Positions 57,027 through 64,000 of a stretch of DNA of 64,000 nucleotides are shown here, piece by piece (position 1 is the first letter of the stretch; every line of letters begins with the position of its first letter). The notes beneath the pieces are model-generated. The model was not told the origin of the DNA. It did not search any database and was given only the letters and a program-made list of their open reading frames with translations. The position numbers and the translations under genes were made by a program. Origin of the DNA: Pseudomonas putida (lineage in GTDB: Bacteria > Pseudomonadota > Gammaproteobacteria > Pseudomonadales > Pseudomonadaceae); contig NZ_CP066306.1 of NCBI RefSeq assembly GCF_016406145.1, positions 5,622,501 through 5,686,500 on the forward strand, written 5' to 3'.

Positions 57027-57926
57027 TCAGCTCAGGTTACGCTTGAGTTCAGCGATGTGCTCTGGCCCGATGCCACAGCATCCGCCGAGCAGGCTGGCGC
57101 CGCGCTGGCGCCAATCCTGGGCCCAGCTCAAGTAACCCGGCGGGTCAAGGTCTTCGCGCAGCTCATCCAGGCCATCGTTGGCGGTGGCGTCCTTGGGTTG
57201 CGGCGGGAAGGCGTTAGCGTAGGCGCCGATAGCGATATCCACACCCAGGCGCTCGAACACTTCGCGCGCAGCGTCGATGGCAGCTCCGATCACTTCCGGT
57301 TGGCTGCAGTTGAACAGCATGGCTTTGACGCCCAGCGTTGCTACTGCTTCGGCAGCGGCGGTCACACTTTCACCAGAACGCAGCTGCGGTACGTCGCCGA
57401 CCTCTTCATCCTGCAAAGTGAACGACACCCACAACGGCTTGCCATCTGCTGGCAACTGGCCGGCAACTGCCTGCACTTCTGCGATCGCACTCTGAGTCTC
57501 GGCCAGCCACAGATCGACATACGGTGCCAGGCCCACCACCAATGGGAGCAATACCTCAGACACGCGCTGTGGCTCGAACAGGTCAGGGCGGTAGGAGCCG
57601 AACAGCGGTGGCAATGAGCCGGCGACTCGCACTGGCCGCGGGCTGGCATCCGCCGCAGTACGCGCCAGCTGACCAGCGGTGGCGGCCAAGGCGAAGCCTT
57701 CATCAGCGAAGCGGTCTTCACCGATATGGAACGGCACCACTGCATAACTGTTGCTGGTGATCACCGCAGCACCGGCTTCGATATAGGCCGCATGCACCGC
57801 CACTACGGCTTCCGGAGCTTCGCTCAGTGCAAGCGCCGACCACTCCGGCTGGCGGAACGGCGCGCCTCGGCGCTGCAGCTCCCGACCCATACCGCCATCA
57901 AGAATTTCCAACGTCCGCTCGCCCAT
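57027..57926 (-). CDS. Homocysteine S-methyltransferase family protein
   Basis: A 299-aa zinc methyltransferase of the MmuM/BHMT fold. Start MGERTLEILDGGMGRELQR is supported by GGAAG upstream. Zinc cysteines are seen: LFNCSQPEV in the middle and the GGCCGIGPEHI pair at the C-terminus. It should transfer a methyl group from S-methylmethionine or a related donor to homocysteine, giving methionine. It is divergent from an amino-acid ABC transporter, which may import the methyl donor; that link is an inference. Confidence 0.9.
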   Translation of the reverse strand: MGERTLEILDGGMGRELQRRGAPFRQPEWSALALSEAPEAVVAVHAAYIEAGAAVITSNSYAVVPFHIGEDRFADEGFALAATAGQLARTAADASPRPVRVAGSLPPLFGSYRPDLFEPQRVSEVLLPLVVGLAPYVDLWLAETQSAIAEVQAVAGQLPADGKPLWVSFTLQDEEVGDVPQLRSGESVTAAAEAVATLGVKAMLFNCSQPEVIGAAIDAAREVFERLGVDIAIGAYANAFPPQPKDATANDGLDELREDLDPPGYLSWAQDWRQRGASLLGGCCGIGPEHIAELKRNLS

Positions 57927-58032
57927 ATAACTTCCACTTATATTGATATGAATAATATTCACTGGTGGCTTTAAACTTATAACTATTAAATATCGAAATC
58001 TGATTTTTTAACAACTTTTTCCAGGTGTCTTC

Positions 58033-58854
58033 ATGCGTTTGCCTTCCTTGCTTTGCGCAGGCCTTCTGGCCTTTAGCGCCACCTCTGCAGCCTTTGCCGG
58101 TGCCACACTGGACCGCGTCGAGTCGCGCAAGGAAGTCGTCAACGTACTGATGGAGAGCTACCCGCCGTTCTCCTTCCTAAATGAACAGAACCAGCTCGAT
58201 GGTTTTGACGTCGATGTGGCCAAGGCGGTCGCGGCTAAACTCGGCGTGAAGCTTCGACTGGAAACACCATCCTGGGATGTCATTGCTGCAGGCCGCTGGA
58301 GTGGTCGCTACGACCTGTGTATCTGTTCGATGACGCCGAGCAAGGCCCGCGCCGAGGTGTTCGACTTCCCGGTGGAGTACTACGCCTCACCTGCGGTGAT
58401 CGTGGTCAACGCCAAGGATGAGCGGATTCACGCGGCCAAGGACCTCGACGGTCTCAAGGTTGGCCTGACCAGCGCTTCCAGCTATGAGAGCTACCTGAAC
58501 AAGAACCTGGTAATCGAAGGCGCGGAAGACCAGAAGATCGAGTACCCCTTCGACTTCGTCCAGATAGCCCCCTATGACACCGACAACGTCGCCTTCCAGG
58601 ACCTCGGCCTGGGTGCAGGCGTGCGCCTGGATGCGATCCTGACCAACTTGGTGACCGCGCAGCCACGCCTGGCCCAGGACAAGCGCTTCAAACTGGCAGG
58701 GGCGCCGCTTTACGAGGAGCCCAACTCAGTCGCCATCGAGAAAGGCGATCCAGAGTGGGACGCCAAGCTGCGCCAGGTTTTCGCCGAGCTGAAGGCCGAT
58801 GGCACGCTGGCCAAGCTGTCGCAGAAATGGATCGGCGCCGACATCAGTAAATGA
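58033..58854 (+). CDS. Amino-acid ABC transporter substrate-binding protein
   Basis: A 273-aa family 3 solute-binding protein. Signal peptide MRLPSLLCAGLLAFSATSAAFA; then VNVLMESYPPFSFLNEQNQLDGFDVDVAKAV split into its usual landmarks YPPFSF and GFDVDVAKAVA; WDVIAAGRWSGRYDLCICSMT and the C-terminal LRQVFAELKADGTLAKLSQKW. It should bind a polar or sulfur-containing amino acid in the periplasm. AGGTG precedes the ATG, and its stop overlaps the permease start by 4 nt. Confidence 0.9.
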   Translation: MRLPSLLCAGLLAFSATSAAFAGATLDRVESRKEVVNVLMESYPPFSFLNEQNQLDGFDVDVAKAVAAKLGVKLRLETPSWDVIAAGRWSGRYDLCICSMTPSKARAEVFDFPVEYYASPAVIVVNAKDERIHAAKDLDGLKVGLTSASSYESYLNKNLVIEGAEDQKIEYPFDFVQIAPYDTDNVAFQDLGLGAGVRLDAILTNLVTAQPRLAQDKRFKLAGAPLYEEPNSVAIEKGDPEWDAKLRQVFAELKADGTLAKLSQKWIGADISK

Positions 58855-59672
58855 GCGCCCATCAACCTGCACCCAAGCCCGTCGTCGCCGCGACGGGTTC
58901 ACGCCTGTTCGGCTTTCGCACCCGCCTGTACCTGACGTGGCTAGTGTTGCTGTTGCTGTTCGTGGGCTTCTTTCTCAGCTTTGATCTGAAATTCTCGATC
59001 ATCGTCGAGAAGTTCCCCAACCTGGCAGGCTTCAAGCTCGGCCCCAATGGCTTCCTGCAGGGCGCTGCGCTGACCCTGTTCCTGTGCTTGTGCTCTATGG
59101 TGGTGTCGGTGCTGTTGGGCTTTGCCGCCGCCCTGGCACGGTTGTCGAAGAGTGCGCTGCTGTTCGGCGTGGCCAGCTTCTACACCTCGTTTTTCCGCGG
59201 CACGCCGCTGCTGATCCAGATCCTGTTGATCTACCTCGGCTTGCCCCAAGTGGGCCTGGTGCCAGGTGCAATCGCAGCGGGCATCATCGCCCTGTCGCTC
59301 AATTATGGCGCTTACCTGAGCGAAATCTTCCGAGCCGGCATCATTGGCGTTGCCGTGGGCCAGCGCCATGCAGCGCTCGCCCTGGGCATGCGCCCGGTGG
59401 CGATCTTCTGGCACATCACCCTGCCCCAGGCCATGCGCACCATCATCCCGCCAAGCGCCAACCAGTTCATCTCGATGCTCAAGGACTCGTCGCTGATTTC
59501 GGTGATGGGTGTCTGGGAAGTCATGTTCCTGGCCCAGTCGTATGGGCGCTCAAGCTATCGCTACCTAGAGATGCTGACGACAGCTGCGGTGATCTACTGG
59601 GTGCTCTCGATCCTGCTCGAACTGGCCCAGGCCAGGCTGGAGCGGCATTTTGGCAAGGGCTATCAGCGCTAG
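58851..59672 (+). CDS. Amino-acid ABC transporter permease (HisMQ family)
   Basis: A 273-aa permease of the polar amino-acid family. It has one extra N-terminal helix (LYLTWLVLLLLFVGFFLSF) before the common core, the FFRGTPLLIQILLIYLGLP segment and the EAA coupling motif GQRHAALALGMRPVAIFWHI. The gene overlaps the binding protein gene and is the last of the unit: no ATPase gene follows, because the next gene lies on the other strand. A distant or shared ATPase must power it. Confidence 0.9.
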   Translation: MSAHQPAPKPVVAATGSRLFGFRTRLYLTWLVLLLLFVGFFLSFDLKFSIIVEKFPNLAGFKLGPNGFLQGAALTLFLCLCSMVVSVLLGFAAALARLSKSALLFGVASFYTSFFRGTPLLIQILLIYLGLPQVGLVPGAIAAGIIALSLNYGAYLSEIFRAGIIGVAVGQRHAALALGMRPVAIFWHITLPQAMRTIIPPSANQFISMLKDSSLISVMGVWEVMFLAQSYGRSSYRYLEMLTTAAVIYWVLSILLELAQARLERHFGKGYQR

Positions 59673-59758
59673 GTCCAGCGGAACCGAGGGGGGTATTTGA
59701 GCTGTGGCGCCCTTGAGAACGAGCGCCATCCGCATCGCAAGGAGCCTGACAACCACCC

Positions 59759-59783
59759 AAAAAAAGGGGAGCATCCGCTCCCC
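59759..59783 (-). terminator. Rho-independent terminator of the pyc operon
   Basis: On the minus strand GGGGAGC-GGAT-GCTCCCC is followed by a run of T, 32 bp after the pycB stop. Confidence 0.92.
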
Positions 59784-59815
59784 AGAGGTTAACCGCTTGT
59801 AGATGAGGGCTTATG

Positions 59816-61624
59816 TCAGCCCTCGATCTCGATAAGGATCTCACCCGGAGTCACGCGATCGCCCTTGGCCACGTGGATGGCCACGACCTTGCCGGCGATG
59901 GCCGCCTGCACTTCGGTTTCCATCTTCATTGCTTCGGTGATCAGCACTGCCTGGCCAGCCTTGACTGTGTCGCCTTCCTTGACCAGTACATCGACGATGT
60001 TGCCCGGCATGGTGGTGCTGACGTGGCCTGGCGCACTGGCCTGCTTGCGCTTGCTGCTGCCGCCGCCAACAAACTCGTTGAGGGGCTCGAACACCACTTC
60101 TTCTGGCATGCCGTCGATCGACAGGTAGAAGTGGCGCTTGCCTTCGGCCTTGACGCCCACACCGGTGATGTCGACGCGGTAGGTTTCACCGTGCACGTCG
60201 ATTACGAACTCGGTTGGCACACCTTCACCACCCGGGGCGGCGACTGCACCGGCTTCCGGGATCGGCAGCAGCGCTTCGGGGGTCAGGGTGCCGGCTTCAC
60301 GCTCTTCGAGGAACTTACGGCCAATGTCCGGGAACATGGCGAAGGTGAGCACATCTTCCTCGCTGTGCGCCAAGGCGCCGATGTCGGCACGCAGTTTGGT
60401 CATTTCCGGCTTGAGAAGATCGGCCGGGCGCACATCGATCACGTCTTCGCTGCCGATCGCCTGGCGGCGCAGTTGCTCATTGACCACGCCCGGCGCCTTG
60501 CCGTAACCGCCTTGCAGGTACAGCTTCACTTCGTTGGTGATGGTCTTGTAGCGTTCGCCGGCCAGTACGTTGAAGAACGCCTGGGTACCGACGATCTGCG
60601 AGGTCGGGGTCACCAGAGGTGGGAAGCCAAGGTCTTCTCGCACCCGCGGGATCTCGGCCAGCACCTCGTTCATGCGGTTGAGCGCGCCCTGTTCCTTGAG
60701 CTGGTTGGCAAGGTTGGAAATCATCCCGCCTGGCACCTGGTTGACCTGTACGCGGGTGTCCACCGCAGTGAACTCGCTTTCGAACTGGTGGTACTTTTTG
60801 CGCACGGCATAGAAGTACAGGCCGATTTCCTGCAGCAGTTCCAGGTCCAGACCGGTGTCGAACTCGCTGCCCTTGAGCGCGGCTACCATCGACTCGGTAC
60901 CCGGGTGGCTGGTCCCCCAGGCAAAGCTGGAGATGGCGGTGTCGATATGGTCAGCACCGTTTTCCACAGCCTTGAGCTGGCACATGGCGGCCAGGCCGGC
61001 AGTATCGTGGGAATGGATGAACACAGGCAGCGACTGCTCGGCCTTCAGCGCCTTGACCAACTCGCCGGTGGCATACGGGGTCAAAAGGCCAGCCATGTCC
61101 TTGATCGCCACCGAGTCGCAACCCATGGCTTCCATCTGCTTAGCCTGGTTCACGAAGGCTTCGATGGTGTGCACCGGGCTGGTGGTGTAAGCGATGGTAC
61201 CTTGGGCGTGCTTACCGGCAGCCTTCACCGCCTCGATGGCCACGCGCAGGTTACGCACATCGTTCATTGCGTCGAAGATACGGAACACGTCGATGCCATT
61301 GACCGCCGCCTTGGCCACGAACGCCTTGACCACGTCATCGCTGTAGTGGCGGTAGCCCAGCAGGTTCTGCCCGCGCAGAAGCATCTGCAGGCGGGTGTTG
61401 GGCAGCGCATTGCGCAGTTTACGCAGGCGCTCCCACGGGTCTTCCTTGAGGAAGCGCACGCAGGCATCGAAAGTGGCGCCGCCCCAGACTTCCAGCGACC
61501 AGTAGCCGACCTTGTCGAGCTTGTCGCAGATCGGCAGCATGTCTTCGGTACGCATGCGGGTAGCCAGCAGGGACTGGTGGGCGTCACGCAGGATTGTGTC
61601 GGTAACAAAGATCTTCTTGGACAT
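59816..61624 (-). CDS. pycB: Pyruvate carboxylase subunit B (carboxyltransferase plus biotin carrier; OadA-like)
   Basis: A 602-aa subunit. The N-terminal carboxyltransferase barrel (to about 310) has TILRDAHQSLLATRMRTEDM; the PYC/OadA domain follows; the C-terminus is a biotinyl domain with the biotin lysine in EAMKMETEV. The Ala-Pro-rich linker usual before the biotin domain is short. With PycA it makes oxaloacetate from pyruvate, feeding the TCA cycle. AGGAG precedes the ATG. The gene lies 98 bp after pycA, with a repeat in the gap. Homologous oxaloacetate decarboxylase alpha chains look alike, but the pairing with a biotin carboxylase favours pyruvate carboxylase. Confidence 0.93.
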   Translation of the reverse strand: MSKKIFVTDTILRDAHQSLLATRMRTEDMLPICDKLDKVGYWSLEVWGGATFDACVRFLKEDPWERLRKLRNALPNTRLQMLLRGQNLLGYRHYSDDVVKAFVAKAAVNGIDVFRIFDAMNDVRNLRVAIEAVKAAGKHAQGTIAYTTSPVHTIEAFVNQAKQMEAMGCDSVAIKDMAGLLTPYATGELVKALKAEQSLPVFIHSHDTAGLAAMCQLKAVENGADHIDTAISSFAWGTSHPGTESMVAALKGSEFDTGLDLELLQEIGLYFYAVRKKYHQFESEFTAVDTRVQVNQVPGGMISNLANQLKEQGALNRMNEVLAEIPRVREDLGFPPLVTPTSQIVGTQAFFNVLAGERYKTITNEVKLYLQGGYGKAPGVVNEQLRRQAIGSEDVIDVRPADLLKPEMTKLRADIGALAHSEEDVLTFAMFPDIGRKFLEEREAGTLTPEALLPIPEAGAVAAPGGEGVPTEFVIDVHGETYRVDITGVGVKAEGKRHFYLSIDGMPEEVVFEPLNEFVGGGSSKRKQASAPGHVSTTMPGNIVDVLVKEGDTVKAGQAVLITEAMKMETEVQAAIAGKVVAIHVAKGDRVTPGEILIEIEG

Positions 61625-61631
61625 TCTTATC

Positions 61632-61720
61632 TCCTCATGGCGACAAGCTTCAAGCTACGAGCCGCAAGAAAAAGCCGATTCGCTTCAACTTGCAGCGGGT
61701 CGCTCACAGCTTGCAGCTGC
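61632..61720. repeat. REP-like repeat between pycA and pycB
   Basis: The gap inside the operon holds AGCTTCAAGCTACGAGCCGC near one end and CTTGCAGC with AGCTTGCAGCTGC near the other, words that pair as an inverted element. AGCTTCAAGCT-type repeats are scattered through P. putida genomes. It could stabilise or uncouple the two halves of the transcript. Confidence 0.55.
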
Positions 61721-61722
61721 AT

Positions 61723-63138
61723 TCATAGGCCTGCGTGGGCGGCGATGGCGGCGGCGATGGCCAGGGCCAGCTCTTCGGGTTTGCGCTTGATCGAGTAGTT
61801 GGTCAGTTCAGGGTGGCTTTCGACGAAGCTGGTGTTGAACTGGCCGCTACGGAATTCTGGGTTGCGCAGGATTTCCTGGTAGTACGCGGCAGTGGTCTTC
61901 ACCCCTTGCACGCGCATGTCGTCCAGGGCCCGTAGGCCACGGTCCATGGCTTCTTCCCAGGTCAACGCCCACACCACCAGTTTCAGGCACATGGAGTCAT
62001 AGAACGGTGGGATGGTGTAACCGGTGTAGATCGCTGTATCGGTGCGCACACCCGGGCCGCCGGGGGCGTAGTAACGGGTGATCTTGCCGAAACTGGGCAG
62101 GAAGTTGTTCTTCGGGTCTTCAGCGTTGATGCGGAACTGCAACGCGTAGCCGCGGTGCTGAATGTCTTCCTGCTTGACTGACAGCGGCAGGCCCGAGGCG
62201 ATGCGGATCTGCTCGCGGACCACGTCGATACCGGTAATTTCTTCGGTGATGGTGTGCTCGACCTGCACGCGAGTATTCATTTCCATGAAGTACACCTCGC
62301 CATCGGCGAGCAGGAACTCCACAGTACCGGCGTTCTCGTAGTTCACAGCCTTGGCTGCCCGGACCGCCAGGTCACCGATATAGGCACGCTGTTCGGGAGT
62401 GAGTTGGGGGCTTGGGGCAATTTCGATGAGCTTCTGGTTGCGGCGCTGGATCGAGCAATCACGCTCGAACAGGTGCACCACATTGCCGAAGCTGTCGCCC
62501 AGGATCTGCGCCTCGATGTGCTTGGGGTTGACGATACACTTTTCCAGGAACACTTCCGCTGAACCGAAGGCCTTGGTAGCTTCGGAGATGACACGGGGGA
62601 AGTTCTGCTCCAGCTCTTCACGGCTGTTGCAACGGCGAATGCCCCGGCCGCCACCGCCGGAGGTGGCCTTGAGCATCACCGGGTAACCGATACGCTCGCC
62701 TTCGCTAAGGGCTTCGTGGATGTCGGCAACGTTGCCTTCGGTACCTGGGGTAACGGGCACGCCGGCCTGAATCATGGTGCGGCGCGCTTCTGTCTTGTCG
62801 CCCATTCGGCGAATGACCTCAGCGGCAGGGCCGATGAACTTGATACCGCGCTCGGCGCAGATCTCTGCTAGCTCCGCGTTTTCCGACAGGAAACCGTAGC
62901 CCGGGTGCAGGGCATCACAGCCGGTTTCCACAGCAAGATTCACCAGCTTGCGCGGGTTCAGGTAGCCAGCCAGCGGCTCGGCACCAATGCTGTAGGCCTC
63001 GTCAGCGCGCTTGACGTGCAAGGCGTGGCGGTCGGCGTCGGAATAGATCGCGACAGAGCGAATGCCCATCTCGGCGCAGGCACGCACGATGCGGACTGCG
63101 ATTTCACCCCGGTTGGCGATCAGGATTTTTTTTATCAC
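61723..63138 (-). CDS. pycA: Pyruvate carboxylase subunit A (biotin carboxylase)
   Basis: A 471-aa biotin carboxylase of the AccC fold that carboxylates biotin with ATP and bicarbonate. Landmarks: ILIANRGEIAVRIVRAC at the start, glycine-rich KATSGGGGRGIRR for ATP binding, EMNTRVQVEHTITEEITG for catalysis. It begins with GTG. The pairing with a biotin carrier subunit and the LysR gene next to it matches the two-subunit pyruvate carboxylase of Pseudomonas, distinct from AccC of acetyl-CoA carboxylase. It is divergent from pycR. Confidence 0.93.
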   Translation of the reverse strand: MIKKILIANRGEIAVRIVRACAEMGIRSVAIYSDADRHALHVKRADEAYSIGAEPLAGYLNPRKLVNLAVETGCDALHPGYGFLSENAELAEICAERGIKFIGPAAEVIRRMGDKTEARRTMIQAGVPVTPGTEGNVADIHEALSEGERIGYPVMLKATSGGGGRGIRRCNSREELEQNFPRVISEATKAFGSAEVFLEKCIVNPKHIEAQILGDSFGNVVHLFERDCSIQRRNQKLIEIAPSPQLTPEQRAYIGDLAVRAAKAVNYENAGTVEFLLADGEVYFMEMNTRVQVEHTITEEITGIDVVREQIRIASGLPLSVKQEDIQHRGYALQFRINAEDPKNNFLPSFGKITRYYAPGGPGVRTDTAIYTGYTIPPFYDSMCLKLVVWALTWEEAMDRGLRALDDMRVQGVKTTAAYYQEILRNPEFRSGQFNTSFVESHPELTNYSIKRKPEELALAIAAAIAAHAGL

Positions 63139-63245
63139 TGGAGTCTTCCCAAAGCCGTAGGAACAGTCGAGCCGGTTCTACCGGTCGGCGCGTGACCAAG
63201 CGTCGCTGGCCAGTCGCATATTCACCCTAGCGCTGTAGGTCGATA

Positions 63246-63265
63246 AACAAAAATCAATATTTGTT
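63246..63265. promoter_or_regulatory. Inverted repeat in the pycA-pycR gap (candidate PycR site)
   Basis: AACAAA-N8-TTTGTT, with further AT matches inside, is a 20-bp AT-rich inverted repeat 107 bp before the pycA start and 63 bp before pycR. It contains T-N11-A and suits a LysR regulator of the divergent pair. Confidence 0.5.
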
Positions 63266-63328
63266 AGAGCCTGTATTAGCAAAAGCTTATAGTTAGGTAA
63301 CAAGGTTTTACCGGAGCTTAGAATAAAA

Positions 63329-64000
63329 ATGCGTAAGTCCTTGATGCGTATGACTTTGCGTCAGTTGCAGGTCTTCAATGAAGTGTGCGATTTGCGCTCA
63401 TACAGCCGCGCCGCTGAGGAGATGGCCCTAACGCAACCCGCCGTTAGTCTACAAATTCGTCAGCTGGAAGAGCTGGTAGGGCAACCGCTGTTCGAATACG
63501 TCGGCAAGAAGCTCTACTTGACCGAAGCCGCCGAGGCCCTGCAACGCGCCAGCCGGGACATTTTCGGACGCCTGGAAAGCCTCGACATGCAGCTTTCCGA
63601 CATGCAGGGCTCACTGCAAGGGCAACTGAAACTGGCGATCGAATCCAGCGCCAAATACTTCGTCCCACACCTGTTCGCCGCCTTCAAGCAACGTCACCCG
63701 GAGGTCAATCTGACCCTTACCGTGGTCAACCGCGCCCAAGCGATTCGACGCCTTTCCGACAACCGCGACGACCTGATCATCATGTCCATGGTGCCGCAGG
63801 ACATGGGCCTGGAGTTCCTGCCGTTTCTCAACAACCCGATCATCGCCGTGGCGCCGCCGGACCATGCTTTGTGCAAACTCGAGCAGTTGCGCCTGCAGGA
63901 CCTGGAGCCTCATACACTGCTGGTCCGTGAACAGGGTTCAGGGACGCGCAAAGCCTGCGAGGAGTACTTCAAGGACAAGCGTGTGCACTTCACCCAGACG
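63329..64000 (+). CDS. pycR: LysR-family regulator PycR (3' end outside window)
   Basis: The first 224 residues of a LysR regulator, cut by the right edge. The start MRKSLMRMTLRQLQVFNEV is followed by the helix-turn-helix SYSRAAEEMALTQPAVSLQI and the start of the effector domain (LKLAIESSAKYFVPHLFAAF). It is divergent from pycA-pycB. In P. aeruginosa the gene next to pyruvate carboxylase is pycR, which controls that operon and affects lipid metabolism and virulence; the name here rests on this synteny. Confidence 0.88.
   Translation, partial: MRKSLMRMTLRQLQVFNEVCDLRSYSRAAEEMALTQPAVSLQIRQLEELVGQPLFEYVGKKLYLTEAAEALQRASRDIFGRLESLDMQLSDMQGSLQGQLKLAIESSAKYFVPHLFAAFKQRHPEVNLTLTVVNRAQAIRRLSDNRDDLIIMSMVPQDMGLEFLPFLNNPIIAVAPPDHALCKLEQLRLQDLEPHTLLVREQGSGTRKACEEYFKDKRVHFTQT

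Noticed and set aside
59813..61798. 661-codon frame antisense to pycB
   Set aside because: The minus-strand gene has intact carboxyltransferase and biotin motifs; the plus frame has none.

Overview
The window is chromosomal DNA from a fluorescent pseudomonad, most likely the Pseudomonas putida group. The evidence is GC-rich coding sequence, species-type REP repeats with the CGGCCTCTTCGCGGG core, and long runs of genes in the order known from Pseudomonas genomes: algB-kinB-ampDh2-dgcH-EEP-dsbA-cc4-c5-engB-(ErsA)-polA, DUF2782-thrB, znuA/zur-znuC-znuB, metNIQ and pycA/pycB/pycR. I see no prophage, insertion sequence, CRISPR array, rRNA or tRNA. Both ends cut through genes.

Layout: (1) 1-3.4 kb: glutarate/lysine catabolism (gcdG, gcdH) divergent from the LysR regulator gcdR, with a perfect 17-bp palindrome between them. 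(2) 3.9-8.4 kb: three-gene transhydrogenase pntAA-pntAB-pntB and a succinyl-CoA:acetate CoA-transferase/acetyl-CoA hydrolase. (3) 8.4-12.3 kb: a DUF1127 gene behind a motif-rich promoter, then three tandem DUF2388 secreted proteins coupled to a 652-aa exported protein that carries an HExxH site and the His/Cys pair of the Lnb (DUF4105) family. (4) 12.4-26 kb: membrane and envelope functions: GFA protein, CitMHS carrier, TerC, Na/Pi carrier, membrane-tethered M16 peptidase, DUF5924 protein, a four-gene MCE/Mla-type lipid ABC system, a SpmAB-like protein and GltP. (5) 26-37.5 kb: envelope defence and signalling: an orphan-DUF1328-ivy operon behind a candidate sigma-54 promoter, a triple-BON protein, AlgB/KinB, a CSS-EAL phosphodiesterase, an AmpDh2-type amidase and a diguanylate cyclase.

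(6) 37.5-44.6 kb: dsbA, two c-type cytochromes, engB, an ErsA-type small RNA gene with a sigma-22-like promoter, polA, DUF2782 and thrB. (7) 44.6-53.5 kb: zinc uptake with its Zur box, a small lipoprotein, catalase HPII and the methionine importer. (8) 53.6-59.7 kb: a MocR regulator divergent from a PaiB/GNAT group, a homocysteine S-methyltransferase and an amino-acid ABC transporter that lacks a local ATPase gene. (9) 59.8-64 kb: two-subunit pyruvate carboxylase and its LysR regulator.

Most unexpected observations: a 12-bp tandem array of DnaA-box-like sequences (TTATCCACA type) inside the MocR linker, with two further perfect boxes in the same gene; the DUF2388/metalloprotease/Lnb-like cluster; a canonical GG-N10-GC sigma-54 element with upstream repeats before an uncharacterised envelope operon; and the ErsA locus.
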